From: Kiritimatiellia bacterium
Lineage (GTDB): Bacteria; Verrucomicrobiota; Kiritimatiellia; RFP12; UBA1067
DNA length: 35,616 nucleotides
Reading direction: 5' to 3'
NCBI GenBank assembly: GCA_027858965.1
Contig: JAQIBS010000107.1
Span: 1 to 35,616, forward strand
This document shows positions 16,020 through 23,141 of this stretch, in pieces (positions within the stretch are counted from its first letter, which is position 1; each line of letters opens with the position of its first letter). Below the pieces are notes generated by a model. It worked only from the letters and a program-made list of their open reading frames with translations. It was not told the origin of the DNA and did not search any database. Made by a program: the position numbers and the translations under genes.

Positions 16020-17432
16020 TTACTCCGAATATGTTTTGAAAACATCGGCTGCCCAGGCTGTATGAACTGCTATCAACCGTTTGACAAGGTCTGGTTGAGC
16101 CTTCGCATGGTTTTTGCGTTCAGGATTTTTATCTTCCAGATTGGCTAAGTGGAGGGCATTCAGTTTGGGTTGGGCCAGTCCATAGGAACCTTTGCTGATT
16201 AGTTTCCACTTTTCCTCGCGTACAGCCCATCCGTTCTTCCACTGCCAGTGAAGCATTTTGTGCTGACTTGGAGCTTTGTTATCTTTGATTAAGGGTAGAG
16301 TGCTTCGGCCGTCAAATTGAACTTTATCAGGGTAGGGGATCTTGCAAAGATCCAGAATAGTGGGATACCAGTCCATTATAGTGACTGGTTGATTACGTAC
16401 CGTATTTTTCGGTAGATTGCCCGGGTAACTGAGGATGGCCGGTGTGCGTATGCCACCTTCAAGAAAGCTCCCTTTGGCCCCAATCCATTTGCCTGTATTA
16501 CCTCCTCCTCCGTGCGGTCCGTAGTCGTGCCCCTTGAGATAACCTGAAAGATGGTTGTCTGCTTTGATCTGATAATCCTCTTCTGAGTGACCATTGTCAC
16601 TTGTGAAAAGGATGATCGTGTTGTCGGTCAGTTTGAGTTTATCCAGTTGCGTCAGCAGACGCCCCAGATAGTGGTCACATGTTGAAACAACCCGCGCATA
16701 CGAACGCCGTGGTTCAGGTATCTCGGCATAGGCGTTGGCATAGGGGCCCTCCGCCTGTTCAGGATAGTGTGGCAGGTTCATGGCAAAATAGAGGAAGAAG
16801 GGGGCTTCCTGGTTGCGTTCAATAAATGACAGGGCCCTGTCGCACATGAGGTCAGGAAAGTACTGACCCCTGTGAAAAACTTCAGTGGTGCCTTCGAAGA
16901 GGTCATGTCCGCCAATGCTGTGCAGATGAAAATGACGGTAGTTGTCGATGAATCCGCCACGATGGCCAAAGAACTCATCAAAGCCCTGACAGGTGGGGCC
17001 ATGTTCCGGGTGTGCTCCCAGATGCCATTTTCCGAATAGCCCGGTGGTGTAACCGGCTGTTTGCAGAGTCTCGGCCAGAGTAATTTCTGCCAGAGCGAGA
17101 TTGCGTCCTTTTGGGCCATGCATGCGGCTTTGAACCCATGAGTTTACATTGGAGCGCTGAGGGTGCCGCCCTGTGAGAAGGGCTGCTCTGGACGGACAGC
17201 AGACCGTATGGGCATAGGCCTGCGTGAAGCGTACACCGTTCCTGGCCAGCCGGTTCATGTTGGGTGTGAGCAAATCGGGTGAGCCAAAGCAATTGACATC
17301 CAGCATACCCTGATCATCGGTGTAGAAAATGATCACGTTGGGTTTGATCTCTGTGGCATGGATCCACAGCGAACAAAACAAAGCCAATACAACAGATGAA
17401 AGGGGGCTCAGAAAATTGGATTGGTTTGTCAT
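16020..17432 (-). CDS. Secreted sulfatase (family S1, formylglycine type)
   Basis: Sulfate-ester hydrolase, 470 residues, with an N-terminal signal peptide (hydrophobic about 10-24). Metal-binding D39-D40 lie in IIFYTDDQG. The activation motif C78-C79-P80-S81-R82 followed by LLTGR means Cys78 would be converted to formylglycine. FGKWHLG and LFTSDNGHSEED, with the second metal-site Asp-Asn, follow. The C-terminal subdomain is complete. The substrate is probably a sulfated polysaccharide or its oligosaccharides, by context. The gene starts 21 bp after the jelly-roll protein gene with GAGAGGA before the ATG, so the two are co-transcribed. Confidence 0.95.
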   Translation of the reverse strand: MTNQSNFLSPLSSVVLALFCSLWIHATEIKPNVIIFYTDDQGMLDVNCFGSPDLLTPNMNRLARNGVRFTQAYAHTVCCPSRAALLTGRHPQRSNVNSWVQSRMHGPKGRNLALAEITLAETLQTAGYTTGLFGKWHLGAHPEHGPTCQGFDEFFGHRGGFIDNYRHFHLHSIGGHDLFEGTTEVFHRGQYFPDLMCDRALSFIERNQEAPFFLYFAMNLPHYPEQAEGPYANAYAEIPEPRRSYARVVSTCDHYLGRLLTQLDKLKLTDNTIILFTSDNGHSEEDYQIKADNHLSGYLKGHDYGPHGGGGNTGKWIGAKGSFLEGGIRTPAILSYPGNLPKNTVRNQPVTIMDWYPTILDLCKIPYPDKVQFDGRSTLPLIKDNKAPSQHKMLHWQWKNGWAVREEKWKLISKGSYGLAQPKLNALHLANLEDKNPERKNHAKAQPDLVKRLIAVHTAWAADVFKTYSE

Positions 17433-17453
17433 ATATTCCTCTCACGGTGTTTT

Positions 17454-18746
17454 TTAATAGACAACTATTACGGTGCCTCCTAGGCGTGGGTCTTCATTGT
17501 TGAGTAAATCGTACCAGCTGTCTGAAACGCGGACTTCATCGAAGTAGACATCGCCCGGATTTGTGCCTCCTGCCGCAAGACGAATGCCGTTAATATACGC
17601 CAGCTGGTCAGGATTGCCGCTTAGATCGACCGAGGTGTCCCAGTTATTTGGTTCATATAGGGGGATCGGGATTGTTTTGTAATAGGCTTTGGTGGTAAAA
17701 ATATGAGTTGTGAAATCATATTTGCAGAAAAGAATGTAGTCGGTACCAAGGCCGCTGTTTATGGTATAATCAGAGAAGATGGTAGCTCCGCCGTAAGATG
17801 CGATGGATAATTTCATCTTTGTCCCACTGTCACTGTTGCCTCCGAAGAATACGCGCTCAACCTCATTGCTCATTAACGAGATTCCGGCCCAGTTGTATGT
17901 GGCTTCATTATTGTAATTAAAATAGGCAGATGCATAGATAGCTCCGGTTGTTCTGGGATCGAATTTTCTATATGTGCCGCCACCTGTACTTGCAATATGA
18001 AGTTTATTTCCATAAGTTTTAGGATATCCTTCAAATGTTTCAAAACTTTCGTCTTCTATATCAGGTGTTCCCCATAGATCGGACCATGCCTGTGAGAATC
18101 CATTTCCCCGGTTTTTGCCGTCTATTCCATCATCATAATCAGGGTCATAAGAAAATTCATCCACAATCTCGGAGCTTCGGTAGTTTTTGCGACGGTCATA
18201 AAGTGTTGCGTTATCCCATTTAAATCCTTGGTTTCCTCCTGTAGGAGCAGAGCCGGAAAAATCACAGCGCATCTGTACTATGCCTGCATCGACTGGCGCA
18301 TCGGCCTCTATTTCGTATGTAGTCCAGCCGGTGGAGGATGAAAGATTGACATTGGCATTGCTATAGGTTCCCTTGTCGCTCCAGTTGGAATTGTTGTCAA
18401 AGAAGCGTAGCCGCATATCAACAGCGCCTGTATCAAAGTTTTCCTCTCTTAAACCGCGGATTCGGAAATAATAGGTGGCGTTTGTGTCAACATCAACATG
18501 CTGTTCAAAATATCCGCTGCCGTTAGGCTCCCAGCCATAAAAACCAACTCCGCGTGTTCCATCGGGTACATTATCAACTGTCGAATCTTGTGCCCAGGTT
18601 TCATATCCGGCATTGCCTACGATATTCCAGCTGGCTGTTGCTTCGAAATTGCCGTTGGTTGCCAGATTGGCAAAAGTTGCCAGACAGCTGCCAAGCATTA
18701 CGCTCAGTATAATGATAAAGTGTGGTGCCTTTTTTGTTCTTTTCAT
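17454..18746 (-). CDS. Exported two-domain jelly-roll (CBM-like) protein
   Basis: 430 residues, signal peptide to about residue 26 (LSVMLGSCLATFA). Residues about 27-185 resemble a CBM4/9-type carbohydrate-binding jelly roll (NLATNGNFEATASWNIVG...YFEQHVDVDTNATYYFRIRGL...FKWDNATLYD). Residues about 195-415 resemble a concanavalin A-like lectin/glucanase fold, ending in GDVYFDEVRVSDSWYDLL. No catalytic motif or sorting tail is seen. It stops shortly after the second domain, where related exported proteins often continue. AAAGGA precedes the ATG. Its pairing with a sulfatase suggests binding of a sulfated glycan. Confidence 0.75.
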   Translation of the reverse strand: MKRTKKAPHFIIILSVMLGSCLATFANLATNGNFEATASWNIVGNAGYETWAQDSTVDNVPDGTRGVGFYGWEPNGSGYFEQHVDVDTNATYYFRIRGLREENFDTGAVDMRLRFFDNNSNWSDKGTYSNANVNLSSSTGWTTYEIEADAPVDAGIVQMRCDFSGSAPTGGNQGFKWDNATLYDRRKNYRSSEIVDEFSYDPDYDDGIDGKNRGNGFSQAWSDLWGTPDIEDESFETFEGYPKTYGNKLHIASTGGGTYRKFDPRTTGAIYASAYFNYNNEATYNWAGISLMSNEVERVFFGGNSDSGTKMKLSIASYGGATIFSDYTINSGLGTDYILFCKYDFTTHIFTTKAYYKTIPIPLYEPNNWDTSVDLSGNPDQLAYINGIRLAAGGTNPGDVYFDEVRVSDSWYDLLNNEDPRLGGTVIVVY

Positions 18747-18784
18747 TTTCTGAATCCTTTTCGATTATTGTATGACATATATAA

Positions 18785-18813
18785 ATAATAAACTAAACAC
18801 CGCTGAGGGTCAA
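18785..18813 (-). promoter_or_regulatory. Sigma70 promoter of the jelly-roll/sulfatase pair
   Basis: On the minus strand TTGACC (18813-18808) and TATTAT (18790-18785) are 17 bp apart. This places initiation about 30 bp upstream of the ATG at 18746. Confidence 0.6.
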
Positions 18814-18935
18814 TTGCTCAATAGATGAGATTTTTTGTATCAGCTTTAAACTCTTTTTTCGGGTGATTTCAGGGGGTAGATTCTAATGAAAGAGAGTCTT
18901 TTTAAGAAAAAATCATTTTTTTTTCGTATTACCCC

Positions 18936-18964
18936 TTGCAAAGTCGGGGGGGGCTTGGTATATT
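18936..18964 (+). promoter_or_regulatory. Promoter of tRNA-Asp
   Basis: TTGCAA (18936-18941) and TATATT (18959-18964) are 17 bp apart, with a G-run in the spacer. Expected initiation is about 18971, 9 bp before the mature tRNA end. Confidence 0.65.
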
Positions 18965-18979
18965 TACGTCACTTTTTGC

Positions 18980-19056
18980 GGGGACGTGGCGCAATTGGTT
19001 AGCGCTCCGGACTGTCGATCCGGAGGTCGCGGGTTCGAATCCCGTCGTCCCCGCCA
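18980..19056 (+). tRNA. tRNA-Asp (anticodon GUC)
   Basis: A full cloverleaf can be drawn. The acceptor stem GGGGACG (18980-18986) pairs with CGTCCCC (19046-19052). The D stem is GCGC/GCGC. The anticodon stem CCGGA/TCCGG encloses CTGTCGA, with anticodon GTC at 19014-19016. The T arm is GCGGG-TTCGAAT-CCCGT. Discriminator G is at 19053 and CCA is encoded at 19054-19056. Confidence 0.98.
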
Positions 19057-19068
19057 TTTTTTTAAATT

Positions 19069-19096
19069 GGTCGCCTGTTGAGGTGACCTTTTTTTT
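19069..19096 (+). terminator. Intrinsic terminator after tRNA-Asp
   Basis: GGTCGCCT (19069-19076) pairs with AGGTGACC (19081-19088), with one G-U pair and a GTTG loop, followed by eight T residues. The terminator lies only 11 bp before the bacA start codon, so bacA needs another promoter or readthrough. Confidence 0.9.
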
Positions 19097-19107
19097 GGCA
19101 ATATATT

Positions 19108-19881
19108 GTGCATGATCTTTTAAACGTTATATTTCTTGCTGTAGTGCAGGGGTTAACCGAATTTTTGCCGGTAAGCAGTTCGGGGCATCTGGTTATTGCA
19201 CAGCGTCTGCTGGGAATTAACTCACCGGGAATTACTCTTGAGGTCTGGCTGCACATTGGAACTCTGATTTCCATTTTCATTTTTTATCGTTCTGTTATCC
19301 TGGATTTAATCAGGGGTGTATTTAAATTGGAACGAAAAAGTCTTTTGATGGCAGGTGCGATCCTTGTCTCAATGATTCCCGCGGCGGTGTTTTATTTTTT
19401 CTCCCATACATTTGTGGATGAAATTTACGAATCACCTCATCTGACCGGTGGGTTTCTTGTCTTTACAGGCGTGGTCCTGATTGGATTACGCTGGGTACGC
19501 TCAGTTGAGGGAGATGTGACTATTCCGCGTGCGATTGTTACGGGACTGGCTCAAGCATTGGCGCTCTTCCCAGGTGTCAGTCGCTCAGGGATGACGATTT
19601 CCGCAGCCCGTGCCTCTGGAATAAGTCCAGTTAAGGCTGCTGAATTTTCATTTCTAATGGTAATCCCGCTCCTGATTGGTGCTGCAATCATGGATCTGAT
19701 GAAAGTTGATTCTTCTGCTAAAAGTTTGTGTCCCGCAATTTTATTCTTTGGGGTGGTGGTCTCGGCAGTTGTCGGTTTTTTTGCTCTCACGGCGCTTGTC
19801 AGACTGCTTAAGGATGGCCGATTCTGGATGTTCGGCATCTATTGTGTTTTTGCCGGGGTCCTTACGTTTATTCTGTTGTAG
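19108..19881 (+). CDS. uppP: Undecaprenyl-diphosphatase BacA/UppP
   Basis: Integral inner-membrane enzyme that dephosphorylates undecaprenyl pyrophosphate to recycle the lipid carrier for peptidoglycan and surface glycans; overexpression gives bacitracin resistance. The 257 residues contain both catalytic signatures: QGLTEFLPVSSSGH (14-27, with the essential Glu and Ser cluster) and PGVSRSGMTIS. About eight hydrophobic helices are present. Slightly shorter than the usual 260-280. The start is GTG at 19108, which gives the canonical N-terminus HDLLNVIFLAVVQGLTEF. No Shine-Dalgarno is evident and the tRNA terminator is immediately upstream. Confidence 0.95.
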   Translation: MHDLLNVIFLAVVQGLTEFLPVSSSGHLVIAQRLLGINSPGITLEVWLHIGTLISIFIFYRSVILDLIRGVFKLERKSLLMAGAILVSMIPAAVFYFFSHTFVDEIYESPHLTGGFLVFTGVVLIGLRWVRSVEGDVTIPRAIVTGLAQALALFPGVSRSGMTISAARASGISPVKAAEFSFLMVIPLLIGAAIMDLMKVDSSAKSLCPAILFFGVVVSAVVGFFALTALVRLLKDGRFWMFGIYCVFAGVLTFILL

Positions 19882-19984
19882 GCCTCAATAGTGCATCCCA
19901 CCTCTCACGTCCCACAACTCACAGAGCGCAGCGACTTCTCAAAGCATTGCTTTGACCCTGAGTTTGTCGTAGGGGCTAACTCGC

Positions 19985-20286
19985 GCACTTTAGTAGCTAT
20001 AAAATCAACTCCTGTCATAAAAAACAAGAAATTGAGGTGGCTGTTTTTATAAACAATTGTAGTATAAAAGATTGAATATCCAATATCCAACACGGAACTC
20101 CCAATATCCAAGGCAATAGCCGCTTCGCGCCAGCCTCTATTCGGTGGTAGTGATCAAACTCTTCTTCTATGCAACGCGAAGCGTTGTTGACTAAAGCTGC
20201 GGTGTTTAAAACACAAAAGGAATTGGCAACAAATAGTTCCGTTCATCACAAGAGCTTAATTTGGTTGCGGCTGAAAGCAGCTTTAG
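19985..20286 (+). repeat. Composite repeat copy 2 containing covarying-stem element D
   Basis: Inverse-orientation counterpart of 1692-1990. The body is about 19985-20166, then the hairpin CAACGC-GAA-GCGTTG (20172-20186), then ends CTAAAGCTGC (20191-20200) and GCAGCTTTAG (20277-20286). The body is about 85-90% identical, by eye, to copy 1, whereas the terminal stem sequence differs. It occupies most of the 501-bp gap between bacA and hisC. The minus-strand open frame inside it is repeat sequence. Confidence 0.8.
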
Positions 20287-20312
20287 AACTTATGCACTTC
20301 TCTATGTCCCTC

Positions 20313-20340
20313 TTGCCTTTCATGCAGTTTTTCTGATAAT
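20313..20340 (+). promoter_or_regulatory. Candidate promoter of hisC-sulfatase
   Basis: TTGCCT (20313-20318) and GATAAT (20335-20340) are separated by 16 bp, just downstream of the repeat element and 43 bp before the hisC ATG. The match is moderate. Confidence 0.35.
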
Positions 20341-20382
20341 CTATTTCATTAATTATTTATTAGAGAAAGTTACCGGTTTATT

Positions 20383-21468
20383 ATGATTTGCAAGCACGTT
20401 GAGATTCTCGAAGCTTATACTCCCGGGGAACAGCCCCGTGACAGCTCCGTAATAAAACTGAATACCAATGAAAATCCCTATCCTCCCTCTCCAAAAGTGA
20501 AGGAGTGTGTGGCCTCATTTAATACGGATATGCTGCGTCTCTATCCTGATCCAATCTTTATGGCGGTCCGCGAGCGTATTGCCGAGATCTCTGGCTGTTC
20601 CGTTAATCAGGTTTTTGTCGGTAATGGATCTGATGAAATTCTGGCTCTCTGTACCCGCGCCTTTGTGGAGAACGATGGCAGTGTTGGCTACTTTGATCCA
20701 TCCTACTCTCTCTATTCCGTACTTACCGAGATCCGGGATGTAAAAAAACGACCGGTTAAATTGAATGAGGATTTTTCATGGAACATGCCCGCTGATGATG
20801 CCGCTGATCTGTTTCTGGTTACCAATCCGAATGCGCCGACCAGCATGATGTACAGCAAGGCTGTAGTAGCGGAGTTCTGTTCAACCTTTAAAGGTGTGGT
20901 TCTGCTGGATGAGGCCTATGGGGATTTTGCTGATGGAAGCTGCATGGATCTGGCGGTCGCTTCGGGCAATACAAATACCCTGGTGATGCGTACTCTCTCC
21001 AAATCATTTTCGCTGGCCGGTATCCGCTTTGGATATGTGATTGGTGCTGAGAATCTGATAGCCGCTCTCTATAAAATCAAAGACTCCTACAATATGGATA
21101 TGTTGACCCTTAAGATCGGTCTGACTGCCCTGAATGATCTTGAGTATATGCAGAGTAATGTCAGCCGAATCAAAGCATCACGCGCTAAAGTATCCCGGGC
21201 GCTTACTGAGAAGGGCTGGAAGGTTTGTAGATCACAGACTAATTTTGTGTTCGCACGTCCGCCGGATGGCGATGCCAAACGCATTTTTGAAGAGCTGAAA
21301 CAGCGAAAAATATATGTCCGCTATTTCCCAGGTCCGGATACAGGGGAGTATCTGCGGATTACGATCGGCTCTGAAGAGCAGTGCCAAGCTTTGCTGGATG
21401 TGCTGTCTGTGGCTTGCGCTACAGGCTATGTACTACGCGCCACACGCAGTGTAAGGAGCAACGTATGA
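20383..21468 (+). CDS. hisC: Histidinol-phosphate aminotransferase
   Basis: PLP-dependent class I/II aminotransferase, 361 residues, for the HisC step of histidine synthesis. Seen in order: KLNTNENPYPPSP (25-37), YPDPIFMAVRERIA (54-67), GNGSDEIL (80-87), VTNPNAPT (146-153), LLDEAYGDF (174-182, PLP-ring Asp176), SKSFSLAGIRFGYVIG (206-221, PLP-lysine Lys207) and RITIG near the end. The C-terminus has about 15 extra residues (CATGYVLRATRSVRSNV). A relaxed-specificity HisC-like aromatic aminotransferase is the alternative. The stop codon overlaps the next start (ATGA), so the sulfatase gene is translationally coupled to it. Confidence 0.92.
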   Translation: MICKHVEILEAYTPGEQPRDSSVIKLNTNENPYPPSPKVKECVASFNTDMLRLYPDPIFMAVRERIAEISGCSVNQVFVGNGSDEILALCTRAFVENDGSVGYFDPSYSLYSVLTEIRDVKKRPVKLNEDFSWNMPADDAADLFLVTNPNAPTSMMYSKAVVAEFCSTFKGVVLLDEAYGDFADGSCMDLAVASGNTNTLVMRTLSKSFSLAGIRFGYVIGAENLIAALYKIKDSYNMDMLTLKIGLTALNDLEYMQSNVSRIKASRAKVSRALTEKGWKVCRSQTNFVFARPPDGDAKRIFEELKQRKIYVRYFPGPDTGEYLRITIGSEEQCQALLDVLSVACATGYVLRATRSVRSNV

Positions 21469-22922
21469 TGAAACTTATGAGATATTTTTTGGGAATGCTG
21501 ATTCTTGCAATGCTGACAATGAATCTCATTGCTATGGATACCACACGGCCCAATGTGATCCTGATCATGACCGATGATCAGGGATGGGGCCAGACCGGTT
21601 ATTACAATCATCCGGTATTGAAAACACCGAACATCGATAAGATGGCCGCCAACGGCCTGCGCTTTGATCGCTTTTATGCGGGGGCTCCTGTCTGTTCGCC
21701 GACCCGCGCCACCGTGCTGACAGGCCGTGCCTGCCATCGTTGCGGTGTGTTAAACCATGGCTACGCCCTGCGTCGTCAGGAAAAAACAATCGCGCAGGCA
21801 CTGAAAGCCGCTGGTTACACCACCGGGCATTTCGGTAAGTGGCATCTCAATGCGCTCAAAGGACCTGGTGTGCCTGTTTTCAAGGATGACCCCAATGGTC
21901 CCGGTGCCTTTGGTTTTGATATCTGGCTGACAGTTTCCAACTTCTTTGATATTGATCCGCTGATGAGTCTTAATGGTGAGTTCGGGCAGTACAAAGGCAC
22001 ATCTTCTGATATCATTGTGCGTCATGCTTTGAAATTTATTAAAGAGGCGCAATCCACAAAAAAACCTTTTTTAGCAGTTGTTTGGGATGGTTCGCCGCAC
22101 TCGCCTTTTAAGGCGCATGCGCAGGACCAGAAGGCCTTTGCTGAGTTAACGCAGAGTAATCGTCAGCACTACGGTGAATTGGCCGCATTTGATCGCAGTC
22201 TTGGTAAACTACGCACAGGACTGCGTGAAATGGGGGTGGCTGAGAACACCATTGTGTGGTATTGCAGCGATAATGGCGGGTTGAAGGTGAAACCTGATTC
22301 AGTCGGAGGCCTGCGAGGTCATAAAGGTTCAATATGGGAGGGCGGTCTGCGTGTTCCCGGAGTTATCGAGTGGCCGGCGGTCATCAAACCGCGGATTACA
22401 TATTATCCAGCCTCGACCATCGACATTTTTCCAACCATTGCTGATATTCTTGGACTTTCCGAAAAGGTGCTTATCAAACCGGTGGATGGCGTGAGTCTTA
22501 AACCTATTTTAAATCATGAGACAGCCGTGCGTGCCAAACCGATCCCTTTTCTTTTTCAGAAAAAAGGGGCGCTGGTAGACAATGATTACAAGCTGGTTGC
22601 TGTTAATCTAAAAAAAGGCCTCTTTGAGCTCTATAATTTAAAGGAGGATAAAACCGAGAGTAAAGATCTGGCACAGCTGGAGCCGGAACGTTTTGTGAAG
22701 ATGAAAGCGGCGTATCTGAAGTGGAAGAGCTCCGCTACGGCCAGCTTTGAGGGCAAGGATTACCCTGAGGGCAAAGTCTTTGGGGATGAGGCCCAGTCAC
22801 ACTTCTGGTTCGATGATGACCGCTACCAGAAAAATCTTGCAGAATGGAAAGATCGCTGGGAGTATAAGAGCTATATAAAACGCGCTAATGCACAGAAGAA
22901 AAAGAGAATGAAAAAGAAGTAG
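21465..22922 (+). CDS. Secreted sulfatase (family S1), coupled to hisC
   Basis: 485 residues from the ATG at 21465, which overlaps the hisC stop in ATGA and has AAGGAG upstream; an in-frame start at 21381 lies inside hisC and is rejected. Signal peptide about 1-24 (FLGMLILAMLTMNLIAM). D37-D38 in ILIMTDDQGWG bind the metal, and C77-S78-P79-T80-R81 followed by TVLTGR is the formylglycine motif. TGHFGKWHLN, YCSDNGG and GGLRVPGVIEWP follow. The C-terminus is very basic (KKKRMKKK). It differs from the other sulfatase in this window, so it is not a recent duplicate. Confidence 0.95.
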   Translation: MMKLMRYFLGMLILAMLTMNLIAMDTTRPNVILIMTDDQGWGQTGYYNHPVLKTPNIDKMAANGLRFDRFYAGAPVCSPTRATVLTGRACHRCGVLNHGYALRRQEKTIAQALKAAGYTTGHFGKWHLNALKGPGVPVFKDDPNGPGAFGFDIWLTVSNFFDIDPLMSLNGEFGQYKGTSSDIIVRHALKFIKEAQSTKKPFLAVVWDGSPHSPFKAHAQDQKAFAELTQSNRQHYGELAAFDRSLGKLRTGLREMGVAENTIVWYCSDNGGLKVKPDSVGGLRGHKGSIWEGGLRVPGVIEWPAVIKPRITYYPASTIDIFPTIADILGLSEKVLIKPVDGVSLKPILNHETAVRAKPIPFLFQKKGALVDNDYKLVAVNLKKGLFELYNLKEDKTESKDLAQLEPERFVKMKAAYLKWKSSATASFEGKDYPEGKVFGDEAQSHFWFDDDRYQKNLAEWKDRWEYKSYIKRANAQKKKRMKKK

Positions 22923-22960
22923 ATCCGGGTTGCAACCGGATATCCCAATACAATTGGGAT
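22923..22960. repeat. Two adjacent hairpins after the sulfatase gene
   Basis: ATCCGG...CCGGAT (22923-22941) and ATCCCAAT-ACA-ATTGGGAT (22942-22960) lie directly after the stop codon. A T-run is lacking. They may mark the mRNA 3' end. Confidence 0.6.
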
Positions 22961-23005
22961 TTACGTAACTCCGGTTTTAAACTGGATAAACGGGCAGTTT
23001 TTAAG

Positions 23006-23063
23006 GTAGCCCAAGCATCCTGCTTGGCTTATTATTGAGGCAAGCAGGATGCTTGCACTACTT
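23006..23063. repeat. REP-like palindrome, copy 1
   Basis: CAAGCATCCTGCTTG (23012-23026) pairs with CAAGCAGGATGCTTG (23041-23055), flanked by GTAG/CTAC, with the loop GCTTATTATTGAGG. The same element is at 31294-31353 and, inverted, at 34593-34653. Here it lies between convergent genes. Confidence 0.9.
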
Positions 23064-23141
23064 TCTTCGGAATACTAAAAGCCTATGCGCCCTACCTGTC
23101 AGGGCGTAGCCTTGGCGAAGACTGATGCTTCGCTACATTTT

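Noticed and set aside
19905..20111. Open frame of 68 codons on the minus strand
   Set aside because: It is the second copy of the composite repeat body; the similarity to the first copy is DNA repeat identity, not a conserved gene.
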